A stretch of 22,792 nucleotides of DNA from an uncultured Gammaproteobacteria bacterium (GTDB lineage: Bacteria; Pseudomonadota; Gammaproteobacteria; Rariloculales; Rariloculaceae): positions 1 through 22,792 of the forward strand of contig CAMPKU010000038.1 of assembly GCA_946887385.1 (NCBI GenBank), written 5' to 3'. The notes beneath the pieces are model-generated. The model had not been told where the DNA came from. It worked only from the letters and a program-made list of their open reading frames with translations, and did not search any database. The position numbers and the translations under genes were made by a program. Below, in pieces: positions 1 through 8,212 of this stretch. Each line of letters starts with the position of its first letter. Position 1 is the stretch's first letter.

Positions 1-194
1 CGCCGAACGGGCTGATGCGGCAAGGCTGGAATCGCAACTCGCTGCGCGAAGGCCATGTCGTCACGATCAACGGCTTCCTGTCGAAGGACCAGGCGAACGT
101 CGCGAACGCGCGCTCGGTGTTCTTGCCCGACGGCCGGCAAGTGCTCACGGGCTCGTCGTTCGACGTGGACTCGGCCGCCCCGCCGGCACAATAG
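1..194 (+). CDS. C-terminal part of a DUF6152-like small exported protein (5' end outside window)
   Basis: An open frame runs in from the left edge and stops at TAG 192-194, giving about 63 residues. The visible part reads PNGLMRQGWNRNSLREGHVV, then a segment with INGFLSKDQAN and an ending LPDGRQVLTGSSFDVDSAAPPAQ. The pattern 'NGLxRxGW..xSLxxGxxVtv' followed by 'VxLPDGRxl' is what I recall for the C-terminus of DUF6152 proteins, small periplasmic beta-rich proteins of unknown function that usually carry a signal peptide. The N-terminus lies outside the window, so export cannot be checked. The next gene starts only 11 bp downstream on the same strand, so the two are probably co-transcribed. 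The family assignment is from memory and the molecular role is unknown. Confidence 0.6.
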   Translation, partial: PNGLMRQGWNRNSLREGHVVTINGFLSKDQANVANARSVFLPDGRQVLTGSSFDVDSAAPPAQ

Positions 195-205
195 CCGCAC
201 ACTTC

Positions 206-937
206 ATGGCGACGACGGCAGCCGCGATTCCTCGAACGACGGCGCCGCGCCGTTTGTACGTCGGTATCGCGGTGCTGGCGGTTGCTGTTGCAGCGCTCGG
301 CTTTTGGGACACGTACTTCGGCCCGCTGCTGGCGGGCACCGTGGACGTGCCGGCGATCCTGCACTTCCACGCTGCCGTCTACGTCGGCTGGCTCGCGATC
401 TTCGTCACGCAAGCCGTGCTCGCCGCAACGGGTCGCGTGGCCGCGCACATCAAGCTCGGCCGATTCGCGATTGCCTACGGACTGCTCGTCATCGCAGCCG
501 GCCTGATCGCGGCGTTCGGCATGTTTGCGCTGCGCGTCGAGGCGGGTAGCGTCGCTGAAGCGCAAGGCCGGCTACTCGGACCGCTCGTCGACATGGCCGT
601 GTTCGCGCCGGTGTTCGCGGCCGCGATCTACTTTCGCCGTACGCCGGATCTGCACAAACGGCTCATGGTCGTCGCCACGTCGTACCTGTTGATCGCGGCC
701 GTGGGCCGCATGCCGTTCCTGGGTCAACCGCGCAATCTGGTCCTCGTGCACTTGATCTGGGTGGCGCCGATCGTGCTCGCGATGGCTCACGACTTCTGGC
801 GCCAGCGTCGCTTCCATCCGGTGTACGTGGGCGGCCTCGCCTTGTTCCTGCTTACGGGGCCGGCGATGCGAATCGTCGCGCGCGGCTCCGAAACGTGGCG
901 CGGCGTTAGCGATTGGCTCGTGTCCTGGGTCGCCTAG
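206..937 (+). CDS. Seven-helix integral membrane protein of unknown function
   Basis: A 243-residue protein made almost entirely of hydrophobic segments, at about residues 18-35, 51-75, 87-110, 123-145, 153-172, 179-198 and 207-225, so about seven inner-membrane helices. Histidines sit in or beside helices (LHFHAAVYVGW near 52-62, the loop DLHKRLM near 148-154, VHLIW near 182-186 and MAHDF near 194-198). Such residues often bind heme, metal or quinone, but no cofactor motif is definite. It lies 11 bp after the DUF6152-like gene and probably shares its transcript. The gene ends 28 bp from the convergent lplT stop. I recognise the general type of small uncharacterised membrane proteins with a PDLHKRLM-like loop but cannot name a function. 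The ATG at 206 is the most upstream start and gives a short polar N-terminus before helix 1. Confidence 0.7.
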   Translation: MATTAAAIPRTTAPRRLYVGIAVLAVAVAALGFWDTYFGPLLAGTVDVPAILHFHAAVYVGWLAIFVTQAVLAATGRVAAHIKLGRFAIAYGLLVIAAGLIAAFGMFALRVEAGSVAEAQGRLLGPLVDMAVFAPVFAAAIYFRRTPDLHKRLMVVATSYLLIAAVGRMPFLGQPRNLVLVHLIWVAPIVLAMAHDFWRQRRFHPVYVGGLALFLLTGPAMRIVARGSETWRGVSDWLVSWVA

Positions 938-964
938 CGCGCGGCGGCACGCAAGCGCGTGGAA

Positions 965-2152
965 TCAATCTGCCTGACGCAAGCCGTCCGGCTCGATGAC
1001 GGCGGGATCCGGCGGCAAGCGCCAGGACACCAGCGTCGTGGCCGTCAGCACCAGCACGCCCACGACCACGATCGACGCCACGGGTTGAGCGCCGAGGCTC
1101 ACGGAAGCCGTATACACGCCGACGGCCGTCAGCATCGCTGAATTTTCGAAGAAGCTTTGCAGCGCAACAGCGCGACCGCTGCCGATCGTGTGGTGACCGA
1201 TGTTTTGCAGCGCGGCGTTGATCGGCACGAGAAACATGCCGCCGCACACACCGATCGCAACGAGCACGGCGCGCGCCGGCCAGGCGCCATCTACGAGGCT
1301 GAAGAGCAGGATGCACACACCCATCGCGTAGGCCGCGAGCCGCGCGCGCCGCAATCGCTCGATCGGGATGAGGCGCGGCACGAGCAGCGCGCCGACAACG
1401 ATGCCGAGCGCGAGGAACAGCGTGAGGTCGGCCACGTCGCTGGCGCTCGCCGTGAGCAGTACCACGGGCGCCCACGCAACGAGCAAGAGGCGCAGCACGG
1501 CCGCGGAGGCCCAGAACAGCGAGTTGCCGAGCATCGCAAAGCGCGCGGTCGCGGCCGTGAACAGCGTGCGCATGCGGCCGACGAACGTGGTGAGGCCGGC
1601 TTCGGCATCCGCTTGCGCGGCCTTCAGGCGCGGCAGCGCGAACGTGGCCGCGGCGGAAGCGCCGTAGCAAGCCATGACCACGGTGAGCGCGAGCGCCACA
1701 GAGCGATCCGCGATGCGCGCGCCGACGACGGTGCCGAGCACGATCGCCAGGATCGTCGAGCCCTCGATCCAGCCGTTCGCACGCACGAGGCGGTCGTGAC
1801 CGACGAGCTCGGGCAGGATGCCGTACTTCGCAGGGCCGTAGACCGCCGCGCCGGCGCCGACGAGCGCGTACGCGCCGAGCGGCTCGATACCGAAGAACAT
1901 CAACGCCGCGCCGGCGGCCTTCAGCACGTTGCCGACGAGCAGCACATGCGGCTTCGAGCGGCGGTCCGCGAACGGCCCCGCCCACGGCGCGAGCACCACG
2001 AACGCCACGAGAAACGAGGCCTGGAGCGCCGGCACGTACCAGGCGCCGCGCGGCGACTCGAAGAGCATGGCAATCGCGGTGAACAAGAGCGCGTTGTCCG
2101 CGAACGCGGTAAGGAACTGCGCGCCGAGCAGCACCGGAACGCCGCGAGTCAT
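965..2152 (-). CDS. lplT: Lysophospholipid transporter LplT (MFS family)
   Basis: A 395-residue polytopic membrane protein of the major facilitator superfamily. LplT flips lysophosphatidylethanolamine and related lysolipids from the periplasmic to the cytoplasmic face of the inner membrane, where Aas re-acylates them. Support: about 12 hydrophobic segments, the N-terminal QFLTAFADNALLFTAIAML segment typical of LplT, the loop AGPFADRRSKPHVLL (an MFS loop 2-3 signature), and YGPAKYGILPELVGHDRLVRANG, which is characteristic of LplT and LplT-Aas fusions. Its ATG overlaps the aas stop in the tetranucleotide ATGA (2149-2152), so translational coupling to aas is very likely. Length matches E. coli LplT (about 397 residues). 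It converges on the membrane-protein gene ending at 937. Identification is by sequence pattern plus the diagnostic neighbour. Confidence 0.92.
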   Translation of the reverse strand: MTRGVPVLLGAQFLTAFADNALLFTAIAMLFESPRGAWYVPALQASFLVAFVVLAPWAGPFADRRSKPHVLLVGNVLKAAGAALMFFGIEPLGAYALVGAGAAVYGPAKYGILPELVGHDRLVRANGWIEGSTILAIVLGTVVGARIADRSVALALTVVMACYGASAAATFALPRLKAAQADAEAGLTTFVGRMRTLFTAATARFAMLGNSLFWASAAVLRLLLVAWAPVVLLTASASDVADLTLFLALGIVVGALLVPRLIPIERLRRARLAAYAMGVCILLFSLVDGAWPARAVLVAIGVCGGMFLVPINAALQNIGHHTIGSGRAVALQSFFENSAMLTAVGVYTASVSLGAQPVASIVVVGVLVLTATTLVSWRLPPDPAVIEPDGLRQAD

Positions 2153-4323
2153 CGCGCGGCTCTCTCGCCGTGCGGCAGCTCGGCCTCGACGAGCGCGAGC
2201 ACCGCGGGATAGTCGGCCTTGCCGCTACCCAAAAGCGGAATGGCCGCAACGGAAAACAGGCGCTTCGGCACGTGCAGCTCGCTCATGCCGTCGGCGCGCG
2301 CTTGTGCCGACAGCTCGGCACGCTGTGCCTCTGCGTGCGTGGTCACGAGGATCAACTGCTCGCCTTTTTGAAAGTCCGGCAGGCTCACGCAGGCGTGCTG
2401 CGCCTCCGGCCAGGCGCGCGTCGCCAGCTCCTCGACGGCCGCAAGCGATACCATCTCGCCGCCGATTTTCGCAAAGCGCTTGGCGCGCCCCTGGATCGTG
2501 ATGAAGCCTTCGGCGTCGATCGTGACGATGTCGCCGGTGTCGTACCAGCCGGGGCCGCGCTCCGTCGACGGCGCTTGGATCACGCCGGGCTTGTCGTGCT
2601 TGAAGTAGCCGAGCATGACGTTCGGGCCGCGCACGGAGAGCCGCCCGCCCTCCACGCCCGGCACCGGGTCGAGCGCGTACTCGATGCCCGGCAGGAACCG
2701 CCCCACCGTGCCCGCGCGCGCGTCGATGGGCGTATTGGTTGCGAGCACCGGGCTCGTCTCGGTGGTGCCGTAGCCCTCGAACACCTGCACGCCGAACTTG
2801 TCGGTCCACACGCGGCGCGTCTCGTCCTTGAGCTTCTCGGCGCCGGCGAACACGTAGCGCACGCTGTAGAAGTCGTACGGGTGCGCGAACCGCGCGTAGC
2901 CGGCCAGGAACGTGTTCGTGCCGAACATGATCGTGGCGTTCACGTCGTAGGCGATCTCCGGCACGATGCGGTAGTGCAGCGGCGACGGATAGAAAAACGT
3001 GCGCATGCCCGACAGCAGCGGCAACAGAGTGCCGGCCGTGAGACCGAACGAGTGGAACAGCGGCAGCGCATTCAAGATCACGTCCTGCGAGCTGAAGTCG
3101 ATGCGAGCGGCCACTTGCTCGCGATTCGCGAGCACGTTCGCGTGCGACAACGCCACGCCTTTCGGCATGCCTTCGGAGCCCGACGTGAACAGCACGATCG
3201 CCGTCTCGCCGGGCGCGACGCGCTCGCGCGAGTAGCGCAGCGCCGCAACGCGGCTAGCGACGGCAGCCTTGATCTTGAGCCACGGCGTGATGCGCTCGCG
3301 CAGATCCTCGAGATAGACCACCGTAGTGATCTCGCGCAGCCGGTCCACGAGCCGCTCGAGCTTCGCCGCCACGACGAAACGCTCCGACGTGTAGACGCGG
3401 CGGATCTGCGCCGACTGGCAGGCCGCGATGAGCCCCTCGGCGCCCCGGGTGTAGTTCAGCATCTCGGCCACGCGGCCACGCGCTTGCAGGCCGAAGAACG
3501 TGGCCACGGCCGCCACCGCATTCGGCAGCATCACGCCGACGACTTCGCCGCGGCGCGTATCGTTTGCCATCAGATCGCCCAGCAGCAACACGCGCACGAG
3601 GAGTTGGTTGTAGCTGAGCGGCGCCCGCTCGACGTCCTCGACGATGACGTGGCCGCCGCCGTGCACGCGGCGCGCGTCGAGCAGCGCACCGAATAGCGTT
3701 CGCCGATAGTTCGAGGTGGCGAACATCATCTCCGTCATGAGGTCGGCCAGCAGCTTGCCGGCAACGCGGCGGCGCTCGCGGCCGCGGACCTCGGCTGGGA
3801 TCTCGAGCCGCCGCGGCGGCAAAATCGTGAGCGTGATGGGCGGAAACCAGCGCAGCCGGATGCGACCGCGCAAACGCGAGAATGGCGTGTACTGGGCGCC
3901 GTCGATGCGCACGGGCAGCACCATCGCACCCGACTTGTCGGCCACGAGGCCCGGCCCGGGGTAGATCTTCATCAGCGAGCCCGTCACCGTGATGCGCCCT
4001 TCCGGAAAGATCGCCGCCCGCTTGTCCTGCTCGATGTAGCGGATCAACGATTTCAGCGAGTACGGGTTCGTGGGATCGAGCGGGAAGGCGTCCACGATCT
4101 TCAGCAGCGGCCGGATCCACCAGCGCTTCGAGATCTCGGTGTTGATCGCAAACGTGAGCCGGTCCGGCAAGAACACGGCGAGCAGTGCGGCGTCGAGAAA
4201 CGAGGTGTGATTGGCCACGATCAACACCCGCGGGCCGGCCTGCGCGTAATGCTCGAGGCCCGTTACCCGCACCGCATAGGCGAGGCGGAGCACGTGCTGC
4301 AGCAACCATCGACTAAGGCTCAC
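2149..4323 (-). CDS. aas: Bifunctional 2-acyl-glycerophosphoethanolamine acyltransferase / acyl-ACP synthetase Aas
   Basis: A 724-residue two-domain inner-membrane enzyme that re-acylates lysophosphatidylethanolamine using fatty acid activated onto bound acyl carrier protein. The N-terminal domain (about 1-195) is a PlsC-type acyltransferase with the HX4D motif HTSFLD at 39-44 and FPEGR at 106-110. The C-terminal domain (about 225-720) is an AMP-forming adenylate enzyme with the P-loop TSGSEGMPKG at 380-389, FEGYGTTETSP further on, and a YDTGD motif near the C-terminus. E. coli Aas is 719 residues, so the length fits. The start is GTG (4321-4323), chosen because the product begins just before the amphipathic segment preceding the acyltransferase domain. 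It is followed directly by lplT with a 4-bp ATGA overlap, and preceded by a perfect inverted-repeat element (4342-4435) that separates it from the GGDEF/EAL gene. Confidence 0.94.
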   Translation of the reverse strand: MSLSRWLLQHVLRLAYAVRVTGLEHYAQAGPRVLIVANHTSFLDAALLAVFLPDRLTFAINTEISKRWWIRPLLKIVDAFPLDPTNPYSLKSLIRYIEQDKRAAIFPEGRITVTGSLMKIYPGPGLVADKSGAMVLPVRIDGAQYTPFSRLRGRIRLRWFPPITLTILPPRRLEIPAEVRGRERRRVAGKLLADLMTEMMFATSNYRRTLFGALLDARRVHGGGHVIVEDVERAPLSYNQLLVRVLLLGDLMANDTRRGEVVGVMLPNAVAAVATFFGLQARGRVAEMLNYTRGAEGLIAACQSAQIRRVYTSERFVVAAKLERLVDRLREITTVVYLEDLRERITPWLKIKAAVASRVAALRYSRERVAPGETAIVLFTSGSEGMPKGVALSHANVLANREQVAARIDFSSQDVILNALPLFHSFGLTAGTLLPLLSGMRTFFYPSPLHYRIVPEIAYDVNATIMFGTNTFLAGYARFAHPYDFYSVRYVFAGAEKLKDETRRVWTDKFGVQVFEGYGTTETSPVLATNTPIDARAGTVGRFLPGIEYALDPVPGVEGGRLSVRGPNVMLGYFKHDKPGVIQAPSTERGPGWYDTGDIVTIDAEGFITIQGRAKRFAKIGGEMVSLAAVEELATRAWPEAQHACVSLPDFQKGEQLILVTTHAEAQRAELSAQARADGMSELHVPKRLFSVAAIPLLGSGKADYPAVLALVEAELPHGERAAR

Positions 4324-4341
4324 GTTTCGGCGCCGCCTCGG

Positions 4342-4435
4342 CTAAAAGGGGACGGATTTATTTTCTGCGCTCATGGCGCAGGAAGAATAAAGCCATTCGC
4401 TTCGCAGCGCAGAAAATAAATCCGTCCCCTTTTAG
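4342..4435. repeat. REP/BIME-like element: perfect 30-bp inverted repeat with 34-bp spacer
   Basis: Arm 1 (4342-4371) starts CTAAAAGGGGACGGATTT and ends TTCTGCGCT. Arm 2 (4406-4435) is its exact reverse complement over all 30 bases. The spacer 4372-4405 contains a smaller inverted pair, ATGGC (4373-4377) and GCCAT (4392-4396), so a transcript could fold into one long hairpin with an inner stem. It fills the gap between the stop of the GGDEF/EAL gene (4446) and the start of aas (4323), both on the minus strand. The core GGGGACGGATTTATTTTC recurs at 19641-19824, so it is a dispersed intergenic repeat and not just a local terminator. Similar GGGGACNGATTTATTTT repeats occur in gammaproteobacterial genomes with REP-associated tyrosine transposases; no such transposase is in this window. 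Confidence 0.85.
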
Positions 4436-4445
4436 GCGTCCTTTT

Positions 4446-6779
4446 TTAGTGAACGGCGTGCAGGGGGCGCGGCCGCTCGACGGCATTGCCCTGAACGAAA
4501 TCGACGCCGAGCTCGCGCAGCGCTTCGAACGCCGCTTGATCCTCGACTTGCTCGGCCACGACCTTGAAATCGAGCGTGCGGGCGAGCTTGACCATGGCCG
4601 CTATCATTTCTCGATTGACGCTGTCGGTATCCAGGTTGCGGGTGTAGATGCCGTCGATCTTCAGATAGTCGAGCGACAGGTTCTTCAGGTTCGCGAACGA
4701 GCCGATGCCGCTGCCGAAGTTATCGAGGGCAAACCGGCAGCCGATGCCGTGCAGCACGTTGATGAAGCGCTGCGCTTGATCGAGCTGGCCCACGACGGCA
4801 GATTCGCGCACCTCGAAGCAGATGCGGTCGGGGCTCACGCCCGTATGGTCGAGCACGTCGACGACGAACTCGAGAAAATCGTCGTCGCCGAGCGTTTGCG
4901 CCGACAGGTTGATGTTGCAGGTGCGGCCCGCGGGCAAGTGCGGCGCGCCGCCCGCGATCGCCGCCAGCGTGGTTTGCACCACCCAGCGGTCGATGTGCGA
5001 CATGAGCTGGTAGCGCTCGGCCGACGGCAGAAAGTGCACGGGCAGGATCACGGTGCCCGACTCGTCGCGCATTCTGAGCAGCACCTCGGCCGCCGGACCG
5101 CTGCGATTGCGGCCGCCCATTGCGACGATCGGCTGCACGTAGAGCTCGAAGCCGTTCTCCTTGAGCGCTCGCTGGAGGCGCTGCAACCATTGAATCTCGC
5201 CGCGCTCGCGCGCCGTGATCTCGTCGCGCGTGGAGTACACGTGCGTTCGCCCACGGCCTTGCTGCTTGGCCACATAGCAGGCGGAATCCGCGGCGCCGAG
5301 CACGCTCTCGGCGGAGCCGCTGTCTTTACCCACCTCCACGAGGCCCACGCTCACGCCAACGTCGAACGCACGGTCTTGCCACGCGAACTGATGCTTGCCC
5401 ACGGCTTGAACCACGTCATCGGCGATCTGCTGCGCTTTGTCGAGCGGGCAGCCCGCCAGCAGCATCGCGAACTCGTCGCCGCCGACGCGGGCCACGGTGT
5501 CGGAGTCGCGGATGCGCTGCTTCAGCAACGCGGCGATCTCGCGCAACAAGTTGTCGCCGGCGATGTGGCCGCCCGTGTCGTTGACGATCTTGAACCGGTC
5601 GAGATCGAGGTAGCAGACCACGTGACCGACGCCCTCGCCGCGCGCCGAATCGAGCGCCGCCTCGAGCCGCCGCTCGAACTCCGCGCGATTGACGAGCCCT
5701 GTGAGCGCGTCGTGGCTGGCCTGGTACGACATCTCGCGCGCGAGCCCGCGCAGCTCGCTCACGTCGTGGAAGATCACGACGCAGCCGGCAACTTGATTGT
5801 CCGGCCCGCGGATCGGCGACGCCGTGAGCTCCGTCGAGAACGCCCGGTCGGATTGCTTGCTGAGCAGAAAAGCGCGGCGGCCGAGATTGACACGACGCCG
5901 CTCGTTCAAGCACTTCGCCACGGGGTCGCCCAGCGAGCTGCGATCGATCTCGTCCACGAGCGACAGGAGATCGAGCAAGCGCTTGCCGATTCCGGCGCTG
6001 CGCGTGCCGCCGAGAAGCTGTTCCGCGGCTTCGTTCATGTAGTCGATGGTGCCGTTGCGGTCCGTAGTGATCACGCCCTCGCCGATCGACTCGAGCGTGA
6101 TGCGAGCCTGAAGCTTGCCTCGACCGAGCGACGTCTCGAGGCTCTTGCGATGCGTGATGTCGCGCGCCACGGTGAGCAAGGCCGGTTCGCCGGCAAAACT
6201 AATTGGCCGGCTGTGCAGCTCGGCCCACAGGCCCTGCTCGTCGTTGCTGATGAGCTGAACCTCGAACGGCGCGGGGAGCCCGCTTTCGTCGCCGCCCGTG
6301 CCAATGTGCTTGCGCATCCCGGCGCGGTAGGCCGGCCGCATGAGGTCCGTGATGGGCTTGCCGATCAGCGCCTCGGGGGCGACGCCGAACAGCTCGCCGG
6401 CTGCGCGGTTGGCGTACAGAATCGTATTGGTGTGAATCAGCGCAACCTCGGGCAGCGTCTCCGCCAACGCGTCGAAGAGCGCGCTGCGCTCGCTCGACGG
6501 CGGCTCTGCCGCCAGCGCGGCGATGCGCGCGGCTTCGTCGCTGCGATCGAGCAACCGGTTCATCGACGCGGTGATGTCCACGAATGCGCTCAAGCGCCCG
6601 TTCACTGGGATCCGCTCGGCGCGCTCACCCGATGCCAGCAGGTTATGCAGATCTTCGCGCAGGCGCTCCACCTCGCGAACGATCGGCCGGCGTGAGCCCG
6701 CCCACACGAGCGCCCCGAGCAGCAGCACCACGATGAGAGCTGCAAGCGCCATGATCGGATCGGCGAGTAATTGCGTCAC
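4446..6779 (-). CDS. Membrane-anchored PAS-PAS-GGDEF-EAL cyclic-di-GMP signalling protein
   Basis: A 777-residue protein with one N-terminal membrane helix (about 9-28), a linker, two PAS domains (about 100-215 and 222-340), a GGDEF domain (about 347-512) and an EAL domain (about 528-775). GGDEF is intact (GGDEF at 433-437) and is preceded five residues upstream by an RxxD inhibitory site (RDSD, 424-427), so diguanylate cyclase activity with product inhibition is likely. The EAL domain keeps E565 (EVLLRM), N624, E656, K707, E743 and Q763, but the usual DDFG metal-binding pair reads DNFG (D686, N687), so phosphodiesterase activity may be weak or absent. The GTG start (6777-6779) has no clear ribosome-binding site; ATG 6750-6752 is an alternative. 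It appears monocistronic. Which signal the PAS domains sense cannot be told. Confidence 0.9.
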   Translation of the reverse strand: MTQLLADPIMALAALIVVLLLGALVWAGSRRPIVREVERLREDLHNLLASGERAERIPVNGRLSAFVDITASMNRLLDRSDEAARIAALAAEPPSSERSALFDALAETLPEVALIHTNTILYANRAAGELFGVAPEALIGKPITDLMRPAYRAGMRKHIGTGGDESGLPAPFEVQLISNDEQGLWAELHSRPISFAGEPALLTVARDITHRKSLETSLGRGKLQARITLESIGEGVITTDRNGTIDYMNEAAEQLLGGTRSAGIGKRLLDLLSLVDEIDRSSLGDPVAKCLNERRRVNLGRRAFLLSKQSDRAFSTELTASPIRGPDNQVAGCVVIFHDVSELRGLAREMSYQASHDALTGLVNRAEFERRLEAALDSARGEGVGHVVCYLDLDRFKIVNDTGGHIAGDNLLREIAALLKQRIRDSDTVARVGGDEFAMLLAGCPLDKAQQIADDVVQAVGKHQFAWQDRAFDVGVSVGLVEVGKDSGSAESVLGAADSACYVAKQQGRGRTHVYSTRDEITARERGEIQWLQRLQRALKENGFELYVQPIVAMGGRNRSGPAAEVLLRMRDESGTVILPVHFLPSAERYQLMSHIDRWVVQTTLAAIAGGAPHLPAGRTCNINLSAQTLGDDDFLEFVVDVLDHTGVSPDRICFEVRESAVVGQLDQAQRFINVLHGIGCRFALDNFGSGIGSFANLKNLSLDYLKIDGIYTRNLDTDSVNREMIAAMVKLARTLDFKVVAEQVEDQAAFEALRELGVDFVQGNAVERPRPLHAVH

Positions 6780-7155
6780 GACGGCACGCCGCTACGAAGC
6801 CACCGCAATCCGCGGCGACGGCAGCCGACGCACGGCGAGTGGATGCGGGAACGAGCGATGGACAGCGAGATCCCTGCTGGCACGTGAGTGCGAGGCCCCA
6901 TGTGATTCCGCGCGTCGCTGCGCGGATGCTTGTTTTTGTTCTTGTCGCGCATCCGGCGCAACTCGCGGCCTCGATTCGCACTCGGGCCGGAGCCGCAAAA
7001 CGGCTGCATATCCTTCGCGTTTCACGATACAGCAAGCGGCTCTGAGCGTCGCTCGCAATTGACCATAATTCTTCACATACCGCCTTGTATCGCATGCATA
7101 AACTTCTTACCCTACCGCGTTCTCCACGTAGCACCCGGCTCCAATAAGAACACTC
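6780..7155. other. Divergent intergenic region between the GGDEF/EAL gene and the pcm-like gene
   Basis: 376 bp separate two divergently transcribed genes, so both promoters should lie here. The part nearer the methyltransferase gene (about 7055-7155) is visibly richer in A and T than the surroundings. It holds TTGACC at 7059-7064 and CATAAT at 7064-7069, but I could not pair a -35 and a -10 with standard spacing, so no promoter is called. Open frames crossing this stretch have no recognisable protein features. I see no RNA gene, repeat or terminator. Confidence 0.4.
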
Positions 7156-7806
7156 ATGAACTTCGAGGTTGCACGCACCCAGATGCTCAGCCAGCAGCTG
7201 CGAGCGTGGGATGTTCTTGACGATCGTGTGCTGCGCGCCTTCGCCGAAACGCCGCGCGAAGATTTCGTGCCGTCCCATTATCGGGATCTCGCCTTCGCCG
7301 ATGTCGAAATTCCCTTGAGCCACGGGCAAAGCATGCTTGCGCCGAAGGTCGAGGGCCGGATCCTGCAAGCGCTTCAAGTCGAGCCGATCGACGACGTGCT
7401 CGTGGTCGGCACCGGCAGCGGTTACCTCACGGCCTGCGTCGCACGGCTGGCCAAGCAGGTAACGAGCGTCGATATCTTCCCGGACCTGGTGGCTGCAGCG
7501 GCGCCCAAATTGGCGGCCTGCGGCCTTCGCAACGTCGAGCTCACGGCGGCTGATGCTCTGACACTGCCGCATCGCGGGCAGTTCGATGCGATCGCCGTAA
7601 CCGCGTCGGTGCCGGAGCTCGACGAACACTTTACTGCGATGTTGCGCCCGCAAGGCCGGCTCTTCATCGTCGTTGGACGCGCACCCGCCATGGAGGCTCG
7701 ACTCATCACGCTACAACCGAACGGCACGACGACGACCGACGGCCTCTTCGAGACGGTGCTCGCGCCGCTGATCAACGCCGAGCACCCGGAACCCTTCGTT
7801 CTCTGA
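7156..7806 (+). CDS. Protein-L-isoaspartate O-methyltransferase family protein (tolC-linked subfamily)
   Basis: A 216-residue, probably cytosolic, S-adenosylmethionine-dependent methyltransferase of the PCMT family. The N-terminal signature is present (ARTQMLSQQLRAWDVLDDRVL, then AFAETPREDFVP), followed by motif I VVGTGSGYLTA at about 83-93. Classical Pcm has a substrate-loop sequence close to SSGQSISQP; here it reads LSHGQSMLAP, so the active-site loop differs and isoaspartyl repair activity is uncertain. This version is the one commonly found next to tolC in gammaproteobacteria. It is the first gene of an apparent operon: the rhodanese gene follows after 21 bp and tolC after that. ATG 7156 is chosen because family alignment begins right after it (MNFEVARTQM); there is only a weak purine-rich stretch upstream. 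The family call is firm; the substrate is not. Confidence 0.87.
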   Translation: MNFEVARTQMLSQQLRAWDVLDDRVLRAFAETPREDFVPSHYRDLAFADVEIPLSHGQSMLAPKVEGRILQALQVEPIDDVLVVGTGSGYLTACVARLAKQVTSVDIFPDLVAAAAPKLAACGLRNVELTAADALTLPHRGQFDAIAVTASVPELDEHFTAMLRPQGRLFIVVGRAPAMEARLITLQPNGTTTTDGLFETVLAPLINAEHPEPFVL

Positions 7807-7827
7807 GAAGAGAACCCGAGCGCTCGC

Positions 7828-8163
7828 ATGCCGGGAGTTCCGGAGTTAAGTCCCGCTGAATTCGCCGAGCGCTGGCCGGACTATGCGAGCGGCGAGCACG
7901 TGGTTCTGCTCGACGTGCGCGAGCCCGTCGAGGTGGCAACGGCTGCCGTCGAGGCAGCGTTGCACATTCCGATGCGCGAGGTTCCGGGGCGGCTCGCGGA
8001 GCTGAACACGGAGAAGCCGCTCGTCGTGATGTGCCACTCGGGAGGGCGTAGCCAACGGGTGGCACAGTTCCTGTTAGAAAGTGGCTTCTCGAACGTATTC
8101 AATCTCAGGGGCGGTATCGACGCCTGGTCGACCCAGATAGACTCGCGCGTACCGCGTTACTAG
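7828..8163 (+). CDS. Single-domain rhodanese-like protein
   Basis: A 111-residue cytosolic single rhodanese (Cdc25-like) domain. The CH2A-like element VVLLDVREPVEVATAAVEAA (25-44) and the active-site loop CHSGGRS (69-75), with the persulfide-forming Cys69, are complete, so sulfurtransferase chemistry is possible; the six-residue loop fits sulfur-transferring rhodaneses. A GlpE-type length (about 108) also matches. It lies between the methyltransferase gene (21 bp upstream) and tolC (49 bp downstream), all on the plus strand, a conserved gammaproteobacterial neighbourhood that suggests co-transcription but does not reveal the sulfur acceptor. Physiological partner unknown. Confidence 0.9.
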   Translation: MPGVPELSPAEFAERWPDYASGEHVVLLDVREPVEVATAAVEAALHIPMREVPGRLAELNTEKPLVVMCHSGGRSQRVAQFLLESGFSNVFNLRGGIDAWSTQIDSRVPRY

Positions 8164-8212
8164 CTAGGGTTGTTGGGTCAAACACAATGACGTGCAGACA
8201 GGGATAACAAAG

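Noticed and set aside
906..2249. 447-codon minus-strand frame overlapping lplT in another frame
   Set aside because: Arg/Ala-rich translation without motifs; the lplT frame explains the region with clear family signatures.
4342..4435. Ordinary intrinsic terminator of the GGDEF/EAL gene
   Set aside because: The arms are 30 bp, AT-containing and repeated elsewhere in the window, so a dispersed repeat explains it better, although it may also affect transcription.
4449..6695. 748-codon open frame antisense to the GGDEF/EAL gene
   Set aside because: It mirrors a clearly real gene, its translation is low-complexity Arg/Ala/Glu/His-rich with no domain, and such antisense frames are expected in GC-rich coding DNA.
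6643..7653. 336-codon minus-strand frame across the pcm-like 5' end and the intergenic region
   Set aside because: It overlaps two well-supported genes, has no domain, and its middle lies in non-coding-looking sequence.
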